Below are positions 16,885 through 25,863 of a DNA stretch of 64,000 bases, in pieces. The notes under the pieces were generated by a model that worked only from the letters and a program-made list of their open reading frames with translations, was not told where the DNA came from and did not search any database. Source of the stretch: Hymenobacter sp. UV11 (GTDB lineage: Bacteria > Bacteroidota > Bacteroidia > Cytophagales > Hymenobacteraceae); NCBI RefSeq assembly GCF_004684095.1, contig NZ_SRII01000001.1:186001-250000 (forward strand), given 5' to 3'. Numbering within the stretch: position 1 is the stretch's first letter; each line of letters begins with the position of its first letter. The translations under genes were made by a program, and so were the position numbers.

Positions 16885-19701
16885 ATGAGAAAACGCCTAC
16901 TTACTCCCTTGTTTGTGGTGGCCGCACTGGCCGCCCACGCCCAAAAAATAACCGTAACGGGCCGCGTCCTCAGTGCCTCTGGCGAGGCCCAGCCGGGCGC
17001 CACGGTGCTGGAGCGCGGCACCACCAACGGCACGGCGGCCAATGCCAGCGGCGAGTTTTCGCTGTCGGTTTCGCCTGCCGCTACCCTCACTGTTTCGGCC
17101 ATTGGCTTTGCTACGCAGCAGGTGGCCGTGAATGGTCGCACCAGCCTGGATGTGCGCTTGGTGGCCTCGGCCACCGACCTGGGCGATGTGGTAATTACGG
17201 GTTCGCGCGCTAGCGAAGGCCGCTCCAATGTGCTGACTACCGCGCCGGTAGACGTGATTTCGGCCCGCGAAATCAAGGCCTTCGCCCAGACCGATGTGAG
17301 CCAGGTGCTGACCTACGCAGCGCCGTCGTTCCAGTCGTCGCGCCAGTCCATTTCGGATGGTACCGACTTCGTAGACCCGGCCAGCCTGCGCGGCCTCGGC
17401 CCCGACCAGGTGCTGGTGCTGGTGAACGGCAAGCGCCGCCACAACTCGGCCCTGGTCAACATCAACGGCACGGTGGGTAGGGGCTCGGTGGGTACCGACC
17501 TGAACGTGATTCCGACGGCCAGCATCAAGCGCATTGAGGTGCTGCGCGATGGCGCGGCGGCGCTCTACGGCTCCGACGCTATTGCGGGCGTTATCAACAT
17601 TCAGCTCAAGGACGACTCGACCGGTGTGCAGGCCAGCGGCCTCTACGGCCAAACCACCCAGAGCGATGGTAAGACTGAGCAGGCCGACTTCAACGTGGGC
17701 ATTGGGCTGCGCGGGCATGGCTTTCTGGACGTGAGCGGGCAGTTTCTGAACCGAGGCTATACCAACCGCGCGTTCAGCGACACTACCCCCCTCGTGTACC
17801 TCGGCAACAACGGCGGCAACTACCCCGCCTCGGCCACCACCGAGCAGTCGCGCCGCGACCTAAAGGCGCAGGACGATGCCTTGGTTGCCTCCAACGGTTT
17901 CAACCGCGTCGATTTGCGCGTGGGGCAGTCGTCGTCGCGCAACTTTGGCGGCTTTCTCAACGGCGAGTATCGCCTGGGTGGCGGCTACACGGTGTACCTG
18001 TCGGGCGGCGCGTCGTACCGCACGGGCCGCGGGCCGGGCTTCAACCGCCTGCCCAGCCAGCCCACGCAGAGCGACCTCAACCTCTTCCCCAACGGCTTCC
18101 TACCCTTCATTAACACCACCATCTACGACCAGTCGGCCATTCTGGGCCTGCGCAAGGACTTCGGTGGCTTCGCGGCCGACCTGAGCAATACCTTCGGGCG
18201 CAACGAGCTGGACTACAACGTGGATGGCTCCGTGAACGCCTCCCTACCCCAGAGCCCGACTCTGGTAGGTCTGAATCCAACCAGCTTCTACGCCGGCAAG
18301 CTAGCGTTTCTGCAAAACACCACCAACCTGGGCTTCTCGCGCCGCTACACCGAAGTGGGGCCGCTGGCTACTCTCAACCTGGCCTTTGGCGGCGAGTTTC
18401 GGATTGATAATTTTCAGATTGGCCGGGGCGAATATGCTTCCTACATCAACGGCGGCCGCCTTGTGAATGGCGGCCCGGCGGCGTCGGGCTCGCAGGTGTT
18501 TCCGGGCTACCAGCCGCAGGATGAGGTGAATAAATCGCGCACCAATCTGGCCGGCTACGTGGACCTCGAAAGTGACATCACCGAAAAGCTGCTGGTGCAC
18601 CTGGCCGGCCGCGCCGAAAACTACAGCGATTTTGGCGGCAACGTGAGCGGCCAGGCCGCCGTGCGCTACAGCCTGATTGACGCCATTGCCCTGCGTGGCT
18701 CCATCGGCAACGGCTTTCGGGCGCCGTCGCTGCAGCAGCGCTATTTCACCAACACCAGCACGCAGTTTGTGAGCGGGGTAGCCAACCAGGTGCTCACCGT
18801 GAACAACGATAACCCCATTGTGCGCAACGGCTACACGGCCGGCGGCACCGGCCAGCAGGGCTTCGGGGTAGAGTCGCTGAAGCAGGAAAAATCGACCAAC
18901 TACAGCGTGGGTCTCACCGCCCGCGATGGCCACGGCTTTACCCTGACGGTAGATGCGTACCAGATTGATATTAAGGACCGTATCGTGCTCTCGTCGCAGT
19001 TCACGCGCACCAACCCCACGGTGGCGGCCATTCTGGGTACATTGCCCGTGAGCCGGGTGCAGTTCTTCGCCAACGCCGTGAACACCCGCACGCAAGGTAT
19101 TGATATTGTGGCCAATGAGCGCCTGCCCATCGGCGACAACAGCCGCCTGCTGCTAACGGCCGCCGCCAACTTCAACAAAACGGAGGTGACCAGCTTCAAC
19201 AGCTCCTCGTCGACCATCAACAGCGACCAGACTGCCGGCACCAGCAACCTGCAAAACACGCTCTTCGACCGCGCCCAGCGTACGCGCCTCGAAAGTGGCA
19301 ACCCGCGCAGCAAAATCAATTTGTCGGCAGCCTACACCGTGGGCAAATTTGGCATTGAGGCCCGCTCGGTGCGCTTTGGCGAAGTAAAAACGGCCGATGC
19401 TGACCCGGCCCGCGCCAACCTCGACCAGACCTACTCGGCCAAGTGGATTACCGACCTCACGCTCAGCGCCCAGGTGACCAAGCAAGTTGGCCTCATAATC
19501 GGCGTCAACAACCTGTTCAACGTGTATCCCGACAAGATTTATGTGAACCCCCGCAACGACCCTAACAACTTCTCGGCCGACCCCAACCTGAGCTATAACT
19601 CATCGCTGGACAACTCCAACCGCGGCCGCTTCCTCTACAACGCCAACCAGTTTGGCTTCAACGGCGCCTACTACTTCGCCCGCGTGAACATCTCGCTGTA
19701 A
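16885..19701 (+). CDS. TonB-dependent outer-membrane receptor
   Basis: A 938-residue outer-membrane transporter that takes up a bulky substrate with energy from TonB-ExbBD. The start MRKRLLTPLF gives a signal peptide ending AHAQ. The frame is open a further 45 codons upstream, but those residues have no function. Residues about 22-100 form a CarboxypepD_reg-like beta-sandwich (VTGRVLSASGEAQPGATV). The plug domain follows (DVVITGSRA, LRGLGPDQVLVLVNGKRRHN, IPTASIKRIEVLRDGAAALYGSDAIAGVINIQL). The rest is the 22-strand barrel, closing with YYFARVNISL. It lacks a SusD partner, so a siderophore-like or small-molecule ligand is as likely as a glycan. Confidence 0.93.
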   Translation: MRKRLLTPLFVVAALAAHAQKITVTGRVLSASGEAQPGATVLERGTTNGTAANASGEFSLSVSPAATLTVSAIGFATQQVAVNGRTSLDVRLVASATDLGDVVITGSRASEGRSNVLTTAPVDVISAREIKAFAQTDVSQVLTYAAPSFQSSRQSISDGTDFVDPASLRGLGPDQVLVLVNGKRRHNSALVNINGTVGRGSVGTDLNVIPTASIKRIEVLRDGAAALYGSDAIAGVINIQLKDDSTGVQASGLYGQTTQSDGKTEQADFNVGIGLRGHGFLDVSGQFLNRGYTNRAFSDTTPLVYLGNNGGNYPASATTEQSRRDLKAQDDALVASNGFNRVDLRVGQSSSRNFGGFLNGEYRLGGGYTVYLSGGASYRTGRGPGFNRLPSQPTQSDLNLFPNGFLPFINTTIYDQSAILGLRKDFGGFAADLSNTFGRNELDYNVDGSVNASLPQSPTLVGLNPTSFYAGKLAFLQNTTNLGFSRRYTEVGPLATLNLAFGGEFRIDNFQIGRGEYASYINGGRLVNGGPAASGSQVFPGYQPQDEVNKSRTNLAGYVDLESDITEKLLVHLAGRAENYSDFGGNVSGQAAVRYSLIDAIALRGSIGNGFRAPSLQQRYFTNTSTQFVSGVANQVLTVNNDNPIVRNGYTAGGTGQQGFGVESLKQEKSTNYSVGLTARDGHGFTLTVDAYQIDIKDRIVLSSQFTRTNPTVAAILGTLPVSRVQFFANAVNTRTQGIDIVANERLPIGDNSRLLLTAAANFNKTEVTSFNSSSSTINSDQTAGTSNLQNTLFDRAQRTRLESGNPRSKINLSAAYTVGKFGIEARSVRFGEVKTADADPARANLDQTYSAKWITDLTLSAQVTKQVGLIIGVNNLFNVYPDKIYVNPRNDPNNFSADPNLSYNSSLDNSNRGRFLYNANQFGFNGAYYFARVNISL

Positions 19702-19720
19702 GGATAGCTCCAGACACAAA

Positions 19721-19757
19721 AGAGCCCGCGCTGCCTATGCAGCGCGGGCTCTTTTTG
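19721..19757. terminator. Bidirectional terminator
   Basis: A perfect 14-bp stem (19721-19734 with 19739-19752) with a 4-nt loop and TTTTT follows the TonB receptor and faces the convergent gene. Confidence 0.9.
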
Positions 19758-19770
19758 CGTTCGGTAAGGC

Positions 19771-21225
19771 TTAATTGCCAGCGCGTAGCAGGCGGGCCAT
19801 CGGCCGGCCATCGGCGCCGCGCGCCACGTAGAGGCCGGCCGGTAGGGTAGGGGTAGGCTGCCACTGCACGCGGCCATCGGCCCCGGCCTGAAGCCGCGCC
19901 ACCACGCGCCCCAGCTCATCGACCACAGTAACGGCCTGGCCCCCGGCCGCCGCCTGAAACTGCACCTGCTCGCGAAACGGCATGGGGAAGGCCGCCCCAC
20001 TGATGGGGGGTAGGGCCGGGCGGTCGGCCAGCGGGGTATTTGGGGCCGACACCAGGAACGAGAACGTCTGCTCCTCGCTGGCATTGAGCGGGCAGCCATC
20101 GTCGAGCACGGCCACGGTGGCCGTGTAGCGGCCCGGCGGCAGCGTGGCCGGTACCTGCCAAGTAAGACGCGCCTGCGTAGCTCCCAATGTAGTAAGGCTG
20201 AGGCCCGGCACTACGCCAGTCGCGTCGCTGCTGAAACGCAACGACTGGCCCGCGTCCGGGTCGGCGGCACTGAGCATGAGGCTCACCGCTTGGCCCGCCC
20301 GCACCGAGATAACTTGGCTGGGTAACTGAGCCGCGCCAGTGGCCAGCGTGAAACCCGTGAACATCGGCGGGATATTGGTGGTGCTGTAGACTAAGTACGA
20401 GATATCGCGTGTGACGTAGCCAATGGGCTGCCAAGTGCCATTGATGCGCCGGTACTCATCCACGCGGGCCGCCATGGCGTAAACGCCTTGCCGCACCGAC
20501 CCAGCGGGTGCCGTGAGGGCCCCGGTGGCTGCATTCAGCTGAAATTGTCCTGGTATGAAAGCTACCACATCCGTGCTGCACAAGCTGAGCGGCTGCATCG
20601 ACGACTGTGGCGTGGCTAGGCTATACACCAGCGAATCACCGTCGATATCAAATGTGGTGAAGCTGTAACGCTGCGCCGCGTTGCCGCAGATGTAGGGCAG
20701 CAGGTTGCTTTCGAACCGGGGCGAGTTGTTTTGCACCACCACCGCATTATCTAGAAACGAACTGATGTGCACTGCTTGGTTAATAGAATTAACTATATTC
20801 ACAATATTAGCCGCGCGGTTATCGATACGCACGCTCAATGTCCACTGGCCGCGGGGTAAATTCACGTCCGTTTCGAAAAGAAGGATACTGTATGTCCGAA
20901 TGGGGGTAGCCGGCGCGCAGCCGAGGGTTATGAGCGGCGCCGACTGGTTGCGGGGTATCGTCACGGTGAAATAGTCGGCTGCGGCCGCGTTGCAGCCGCC
21001 ACGGTTGCACGTGAGGTCTACCATATCTTGCTGCACGGCATTCGTGGCGTCCTTAAACAAGCGCACCGTGACGTGGTAGCGCGGCACGCCGGCCGTGGTG
21101 CTGGCCACCGGCGCGTAGGCAATATCCCCGCCCAAAATGTGTGTGGCGTGCGCGGCCCGCAGCCCGCCTACCCCCATCAGCAACGCCAGTAGCCAGCGTA
21201 AGCGAAACCAAGTGAACATACCCAA
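19771..21225 (-). CDS. Secreted T9SS cargo protein with HATHILGGDI N-terminus
   Basis: A 484-residue exported protein. The signal peptide ends near AAHA, and the mature protein opens with ATHILGGDIAY, an N-terminal form often seen in surface proteins of gliding Bacteroidota. The middle (about 30-400) is beta-rich and Ig/cadherin-like, with Asp-rich turns such as FDIDGDSLVYSL and AADPDAGQSLRF. Residues about 405-484 look like a type IX secretion C-terminal domain: FPMPFREQVQF, then VVDELGRVVARL, and LPAGLYVARGADG. It should therefore be secreted and attached to the cell surface. No enzymatic motif is visible, and adhesion is a reasonable guess. Confidence 0.8.
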   Translation of the reverse strand: MGMFTWFRLRWLLALLMGVGGLRAAHATHILGGDIAYAPVASTTAGVPRYHVTVRLFKDATNAVQQDMVDLTCNRGGCNAAAADYFTVTIPRNQSAPLITLGCAPATPIRTYSILLFETDVNLPRGQWTLSVRIDNRAANIVNIVNSINQAVHISSFLDNAVVVQNNSPRFESNLLPYICGNAAQRYSFTTFDIDGDSLVYSLATPQSSMQPLSLCSTDVVAFIPGQFQLNAATGALTAPAGSVRQGVYAMAARVDEYRRINGTWQPIGYVTRDISYLVYSTTNIPPMFTGFTLATGAAQLPSQVISVRAGQAVSLMLSAADPDAGQSLRFSSDATGVVPGLSLTTLGATQARLTWQVPATLPPGRYTATVAVLDDGCPLNASEEQTFSFLVSAPNTPLADRPALPPISGAAFPMPFREQVQFQAAAGGQAVTVVDELGRVVARLQAGADGRVQWQPTPTLPAGLYVARGADGRPMARLLRAGN

Positions 21226-21308
21226 GCCGTTAAAGGATGAAAATCAGTAAACCGAATTACCCAAATATCGGCTACTAATCACCAAGTTGCAAAGGGGGTA
21301 GGGCTCAG

Positions 21309-22316
21309 TTATTTGCCCGCCGGCGCGCCGGCCGCACTATTGCCGTCCAGAATTTGAAACAGGGCGTCGAGCTTGGGGGTGAGAATAATTTCGGTGCGGC
21401 GGTTCAGGGCCTTGTCCTGCGGCGTGTCATTGGCGGCCACGGGCACGTACTGCGAGCGGCCCGAGGCCGTGATGCGGCTGGGCTCGACGCCGGCCGCCGT
21501 GAGCAAGCGCGCAATGTCGGTAGCGCGCAGGGCGCTCAGGTCCCAGTTGTCCTTGGCGCCGTTTACTACGCCGCGCACGGGCACGTCGTCGGTGTGGCCT
21601 TCCACCACCACGTTCACGTCTTTTTGCTCTTGCAGCACGGTGGCCAGCTGTTTTAACGCTTCCTGGCCCTTGGGGTCTACCTTGGTAGCGCCCGATTTGA
21701 AGAGCAATTGCTCGGACAGCGACACGTACACCTTGCCGTTTTTAACATTCACGGCCAGGTCCTTGGAGTTGAAGCTGAGCAGGGCGTTGCTCACGCGGGC
21801 CTTCAGGTCGTTCACGGCCTTGTCCTTATCGGCCAGCTTTTGGGTGAGGTCGGCCAGCTTGGCTTCGCGGGCGGCAAGGTCGGCCTTGGCTTTTTGCAGG
21901 CTCACGTCGAGCTGGCCCAGCTCGTTTTCGCGGGTAGCGAGGTCTTTAGCCAGCTTGCCGTAGTCGGCGTTGCGGTCGGCCAGGGCGCGGTCGCTGTTTT
22001 TGAGCAGCTTGTCGTAGCTATCGGTAAGCTGAGAGTAGAGCGTGCGGGTGCGGCGCAGGGCGTTGCCGGTCTGGGTCGAGTCGGCCACCAGGCGCTTCTG
22101 GTCGAGGCGTAGCTCGGCAATGGCGTCGGTGGCTTTTTGCAGGTCGGCCTTGGTTTGGCGCAGCTGGCCCTGGGTGGTGGTCAGCGACTGGGCATCGCTC
22201 TGCTGGCGGGCTTCGAGGTCCTGGTAGCGCTTGGCCGTGACGCAGCTGCTGAGCGAAGTAGCGCCGCCCGCCAGCAAGGCCAGGCTGAAGAGGGGGTAGG
22301 AAAGAAAATTTTTCAA
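21309..22316 (-). CDS. OmpA-family lipoprotein with coiled-coil stalk
   Basis: A 335-residue peptidoglycan-binding envelope protein. The lipoprotein signal ends TSLSSC. Residues about 30-175 form a long coiled coil rich in Leu, Lys, Asp and Gln heptads. The C-terminal OmpA/MotB-like domain (about 200-320) carries the NVVVEGHTDDVPVRG core and the NRRTEIILTP closing motif that hold diaminopimelate. It probably tethers the outer membrane to peptidoglycan. It is a single gene, divergent from accD. The start follows the usual Met-Lys signal peptide opening. Confidence 0.88.
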   Translation of the reverse strand: MKNFLSYPLFSLALLAGGATSLSSCVTAKRYQDLEARQQSDAQSLTTTQGQLRQTKADLQKATDAIAELRLDQKRLVADSTQTGNALRRTRTLYSQLTDSYDKLLKNSDRALADRNADYGKLAKDLATRENELGQLDVSLQKAKADLAAREAKLADLTQKLADKDKAVNDLKARVSNALLSFNSKDLAVNVKNGKVYVSLSEQLLFKSGATKVDPKGQEALKQLATVLQEQKDVNVVVEGHTDDVPVRGVVNGAKDNWDLSALRATDIARLLTAAGVEPSRITASGRSQYVPVAANDTPQDKALNRRTEIILTPKLDALFQILDGNSAAGAPAGK

Positions 22317-22479
22317 GCAGAAAAAAGCCGCAAGAGGCCGGCTGAGTGATGGATGGGCTAAGTTACGGCCGCGCTGCCCTTGCCCGGCGTGGGGCCATTG
22401 GCAGGGGGTAGGGCCGGCCCGATGAGCAGCGCCAGCGCCGCCCTACCCTGCCAGGCGGGGCCCGATGGTAACTATCGCT

Positions 22480-22487
22480 TAATTTTG
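22480..22487 (+). promoter_or_regulatory. Promoter -7 element for accD
   Basis: TAATTTTG matches TAnnTTTG and lies 97 bases before the accD start. No TTG is visible at the expected -33 position, so support is partial. Confidence 0.35.
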
Positions 22488-22583
22488 CCCGTCCGCAGCA
22501 GGCTTAAGGAAAAGATTAGCGTAGTTGCTGGTCAGTAGCATCTGCCGCCCCTCTTATTTGTCATCTCTCTAGTACCCACCAGT

Positions 22584-23432
22584 ATGGCTTGGTTCAAGCG
22601 CCAGGAAAAGGGCATTATCACCCCTACCGAGCAAAAAAAAGAAACGCCCGACGGCTTGTGGTATAAGTGCCCCGAGTGCAAAACCGTGGCCTCGATGGCC
22701 GAGCACAAGCGCCTGCACTACGTGTGCGCCAACTGCAGCTACCACGACCGCATCGACGCGAGCGCCTATTTTGAGCTGCTCTTCGACGGCGGCGAGTTCA
22801 CGGAGCTGGATGCCAACCTGACCTCCGGTGACCCGCTCAACTTCGTCGATACCAAAGCCTACCCCCAGCGGGTGCAGGCAACCGAAAAAAATACCGGCCT
22901 CAAAGACGCCGTGCGCACGGCCCACGGCCTCAGCGCCGGCCAGCCACTGGTGATTGCAGCCATGGACTTCCGCTTTATTGGCGGCTCGATGGGCTCGGTG
23001 GTGGGCGAAAAAATTGCCCGCGCCATCGACTACGCCCGCCAAAATCGGGTGCCGTTTCTCATGATTTCGCGCTCGGGCGGCGCCCGCATGATGGAGGCCG
23101 GCTACTCGCTCATGCAAATGGCCAAAACCTCGGCCAAGCTGGCGTTGCTGTCAGAGGCCAAAGTGCCCTACATCAGCCTGCTCACCGACCCCACCACGGG
23201 CGGCGTCACGGCTTCGTTTGCCATGCTCGGCGATTTTAACATTGCTGAGCCAGGCGCGCTCATCGGCTTTGCCGGCCCGCGCGTTATCAAGGAAACCATT
23301 GGCAAAGATTTGCCTAAGGGCTTCCAGAGCGCCGAATTCGTGCTAGAGCATGGCTTTCTGGACTTTATTGTGGACCGCCGCGAGCTCAAGCAACGCCTGG
23401 CCGACCTGCTGGGCATGGTCGGAAAAGCGTAG
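22584..23432 (+). CDS. accD: Acetyl-CoA carboxylase carboxyltransferase subunit beta
   Basis: A 282-residue subunit that, with AccA, transfers the carboxyl group from biotin to acetyl-CoA to make malonyl-CoA for fatty-acid synthesis. The N-terminal zinc finger is CPEC (about 30-33) and CANC (about 49-52). The carboxyltransferase core shows [37 protein letters not shown], the [20 protein letters not shown] acyl-CoA segment and GFAGPRVI. Length and motif order are normal. It is monocistronic here, with a hairpin terminator 75 bases after the stop. accA is not in the window. Confidence 0.97.
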   Translation: MAWFKRQEKGIITPTEQKKETPDGLWYKCPECKTVASMAEHKRLHYVCANCSYHDRIDASAYFELLFDGGEFTELDANLTSGDPLNFVDTKAYPQRVQATEKNTGLKDAVRTAHGLSAGQPLVIAAMDFRFIGGSMGSVVGEKIARAIDYARQNRVPFLMISRSGGARMMEAGYSLMQMAKTSAKLALLSEAKVPYISLLTDPTTGGVTASFAMLGDFNIAEPGALIGFAGPRVIKETIGKDLPKGFQSAEFVLEHGFLDFIVDRRELKQRLADLLGMVGKA

Positions 23433-23505
23433 GGTAGGGGCTAAGCTCGGCAGCCATGGGCGCCGAGCCGCTGCTACTGTTACCGCGCCGATACGAAAAA
23501 TAAAC

Positions 23506-23536
23506 AAACCCGCACCGATAACAAGTGCGGGTTTTT
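23506..23536 (+). terminator. Terminator of accD
   Basis: Stem AAACCCGCAC with GTGCGGGTTT (9-nt loop) followed by TTT. Confidence 0.85.
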
Positions 23537-23587
23537 GCGTATAGACCCTAGGTGTTATCACCAAACTTTCATTTAAAACTCAGAATC

Positions 23588-24325
23588 ATGACTACTACTA
23601 AGTCTTTCTTAGCTGTGCTGCTGGCATTTGTTATGCTGCTTGGCTCCTGCGCTACCTCGAAGCCGGCCAACGGTTCCCTATCTGATAACAACGGTACCGG
23701 CGTGCGCAAAGACGGTATGAACAAGACCACCAAAGGTGGCCTGCTGGGCGCTGGTGGCGGCGCCGCCGCCGGTGCGCTGCTGGGCGGCATCCTGGGTGGG
23801 GGCAAGGGCACGGCCATTGGCGCTATTCTGGGGGCAGCTGCGGGCGGCACTACCGGCGCGCTCATTGGCCGCAAGATGGACAAGCAAGCTGCTGAATTGC
23901 AGCGTAATATGGCTGGTGCCAAAGTAGAGCGCGTGGGCGAAGGCATCAAAATCACCTTCGACTCGGGTATTCTGTTCGATACCAACTCAGCAGCGCTACG
24001 CGCCGCTTCTACCACCGATATCAGCAAGCTCGCCACTACCCTCAAGGAGTATCCCGATACCAATATTCTGGTTGAAGGCCACACCGACAACACGGGTACC
24101 GACGCTATCAACCAGCCGCTGAGCGAAAATCGCGCGCAGTCGGTATCCAGCGCCCTTACCGCAAACGGCGTGGCGGGCACTCGCATTAACACCAAAGGGT
24201 ATGGCTCGTCGCAGCCCGTGGCCGACAACTCGACTGAGGCCGGCAAGCAGGCCAACCGCCGGGTAGAAATTGCCATCTTCGCCAACGAGAAGATGAAGAA
24301 GGCTGCCGAAAACGGCTCCCTCTAA
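23588..24325 (+). CDS. Glycine-zipper OmpA-family lipoprotein (paralog 1)
   Basis: A 245-residue YiaD-like envelope lipoprotein. The start MTTTKSFLAV gives a signal ending LLGSC. Residues about 45-105 are a glycine zipper (GGLLGAGGGAAAGALLGG, then a second GAILGAAAGGTTGALIGR repeat) that may insert in the membrane. The OmpA domain (about 125-240) has ITFDSGILFDTNSAAL, ILVEGHTDNTGTD and the ANRRVEIAIFAN ending for peptidoglycan binding. A close paralog lies 634 bases downstream, with a glycine-zipper-only gene between them. It has its own terminator, so the copies are separate transcription units. Confidence 0.88.
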   Translation: MTTTKSFLAVLLAFVMLLGSCATSKPANGSLSDNNGTGVRKDGMNKTTKGGLLGAGGGAAAGALLGGILGGGKGTAIGAILGAAAGGTTGALIGRKMDKQAAELQRNMAGAKVERVGEGIKITFDSGILFDTNSAALRAASTTDISKLATTLKEYPDTNILVEGHTDNTGTDAINQPLSENRAQSVSSALTANGVAGTRINTKGYGSSQPVADNSTEAGKQANRRVEIAIFANEKMKKAAENGSL

Positions 24326-24352
24326 GCCAAGGGGTTAGCGTGTGTTATTGCA

Positions 24353-24385
24353 AGCCCGAAGCGTAATTGCTTCGGGCTTTTTTTG
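24353..24385 (+). terminator. Terminator of OmpA paralog 1
   Basis: A perfect 10-bp stem (24353-24362 with 24369-24378) followed by seven T. Confidence 0.9.
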
Positions 24386-24474
24386 CACATTAGAAATAAC
24401 CTGAGCAAGAGCTTTTGCGTAAAAATCGGCGCGGCCCAGCCGCCGCTTTCCATTGTTTTAACAAGCGCATTTAT

Positions 24475-24750
24475 ATGAAACTCTTCCCAAAATTTTTCGC
24501 GATAACCCTGGCCTTATTCGTGCTGATTGGCACAGTTACCCAGGCCCAGGACAAACCCAAAGGCTGGAGCCGTAAGGCCAAAGGTGCCGCCATCGGCGGT
24601 GGCGGCGGTGCTGTAGTGGGCGGCCTGCTGGGCGGCGGTAAAGGTGCCCTAGTGGGCGCCGCAGCTGGCGTAGTAGGTGGCGGCCTCGTTGGTCGCAACC
24701 AGGATAAAAAGAAGGACCCGGCCCGCTACAACCGGTACCGCAATAAGTAG
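24475..24750 (+). CDS. Small secreted glycine-zipper protein
   Basis: A 91-residue protein. The start MKLFPKFFAI was chosen because it opens a clean signal peptide ending TQAQ; the longer frame does not. After about 10 basic residues a glycine zipper takes up residues 35-75 (AAIGGGGGAVVGGLLGGG, GALVGAAAGVVGGGLVGR). A short basic tail (KKKDPARYNRYRNK) ends the protein. It has no OmpA domain, but its zipper resembles those of the two flanking OmpA-family genes, so it may be a truncated relative or an envelope partner. Function unknown. Confidence 0.75.
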   Translation: MKLFPKFFAITLALFVLIGTVTQAQDKPKGWSRKAKGAAIGGGGGAVVGGLLGGGKGALVGAAAGVVGGGLVGRNQDKKKDPARYNRYRNK

Positions 24751-24795
24751 TAAAACCGGGGGGAGGCCTTTAGCCGCCCCAGGCAGCTTAGCAAG

Positions 24796-24822
24796 AGCCC
24801 GGCCGCACGCCGGGCTTTTTTG
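24796..24822 (+). terminator. Terminator of glycine-zipper gene
   Basis: Stem AGCCCGGC with GCCGGGCT, 5-nt loop, then TTTTT. Confidence 0.85.
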
Positions 24823-24958
24823 CGGCCATCGAGCCCGCAAAAGGGGGTAGGGATAGCAAGAGCGGGAGTTTGGCAAGGTGGTTGTAAATACCGAACTTGC
24901 CGCCGCGTTGCCCTAGCGCCTGGCGCAGTCGTTTATCTATTTTTATTTTTTTCAGTTC

Positions 24959-25675
24959 ATGAAATCCCTCAAACTCTCGTTTTCCTACATGCTGGCTGTG
25001 CTGCTCCTGCTCGGCCATTTTGCGCAGGCACAGTCAACTACCGTTACCACTGCCAAGCCCGCGGGCATGAGCAAAACGCTGAAGGGCGGCATTATTGGCG
25101 GCCTGGGCGGCGCGGCGGGCGGCGCCATTCTGGGCCGCGTAATTGGCGGTAAGTCGGGCACGGCTAAAGGTGCTATTCTGGGCGCGGCCGTGGGCGGCGC
25201 GGGCGGGGCCCTCATCGGCCGCCGCATGGATAAGCAGGCCGCCGAACTGCGTCGCGACCTCGACGGCGCTACTGTTGAGCGCGTGGGCGAAGGCATCAAA
25301 ATCACGTTTGCTTCGGGCATCCTGTTTGGCAGCAACTCTTCGAGCCTGACTTCGGCCGCCGCCGGCAACATCGACGAACTGGCTACTACCCTCCAGAAAT
25401 ACGCCGATACCAATGTAACCATTGACGGCCACACCGACTCGTCGGGCAGCGATGCCATCAACCAGCCCCTGAGCCAGCGCCGCGCGCAGGCCGTGGCCAA
25501 CGAGCTGACGAGCAAGGGCGTAGAAACCAGCCGTATCACGGCTACCGGCTATGGCTCGTCGCAGCCCGTGGGCGACAACGCTACCGCCGCCGGCAAAGCC
25601 GCCAACCGCCGCGTAGAAGTAGCCATCTTCGCCAACGAGAAGATGCAGAAAGCCGCCAAGCGTGGCCAACTATAA
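24959..25675 (+). CDS. Glycine-zipper OmpA-family protein (paralog 2)
   Basis: A 238-residue paralog of the protein at 23588-24325, with the same order: glycine zipper (about 40-90), then OmpA domain (about 115-235) with VTIDGHTDSSGSD and ANRRVEVAIFAN. The two match closely from MDKQAAEL to the C-terminus. The clear difference is the export signal: here it ends HFAQAQS with no lipobox Cys, so this copy should be soluble or zipper-anchored, while paralog 1 is lipidated. An AT-rich tract lies just upstream. A tandem duplication followed by a change of anchoring is the simplest reading. Confidence 0.87.
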   Translation: MKSLKLSFSYMLAVLLLLGHFAQAQSTTVTTAKPAGMSKTLKGGIIGGLGGAAGGAILGRVIGGKSGTAKGAILGAAVGGAGGALIGRRMDKQAAELRRDLDGATVERVGEGIKITFASGILFGSNSSSLTSAAAGNIDELATTLQKYADTNVTIDGHTDSSGSDAINQPLSQRRAQAVANELTSKGVETSRITATGYGSSQPVGDNATAAGKAANRRVEVAIFANEKMQKAAKRGQL

Positions 25676-25681
25676 GACCGC

Positions 25682-25728
25682 AGATTCAACGGATTTAACT
25701 GATTAGGCGGATACGGGGCTGCGCCCCT
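25682..25728 (-). repeat. 48-bp repeat, family D copy 2
   Basis: The reverse complement reads GGGGCGCAGCCCC, then CGTATCC, then GTTAAATCCGTTGAATCTG. It matches the element at 7048-7098 in both the hairpin and the tail. It lies just after the stop of OmpA paralog 2. Confidence 0.7.
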
Positions 25729-25748
25729 GGCTGTTGTTGGAGAGTTGG

Positions 25749-25776
25749 AAGGCCGCCCTTGGGCGGCCTTTTTTCG
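25749..25776 (+). terminator. Terminator of OmpA paralog 2
   Basis: Stem AAGGCCGCCC with GGGCGGCCTT, 2-nt loop, then TTTT. Confidence 0.88.
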
Positions 25777-25863
25777 TAGCAGGATTTCCGCAGCCTGGTT
25801 GCTTCCAAAAAACTAGTCGCGAGCAAGTAGTCATCCTTCCACCGCGTAGCCAGTAGCGCAGCT

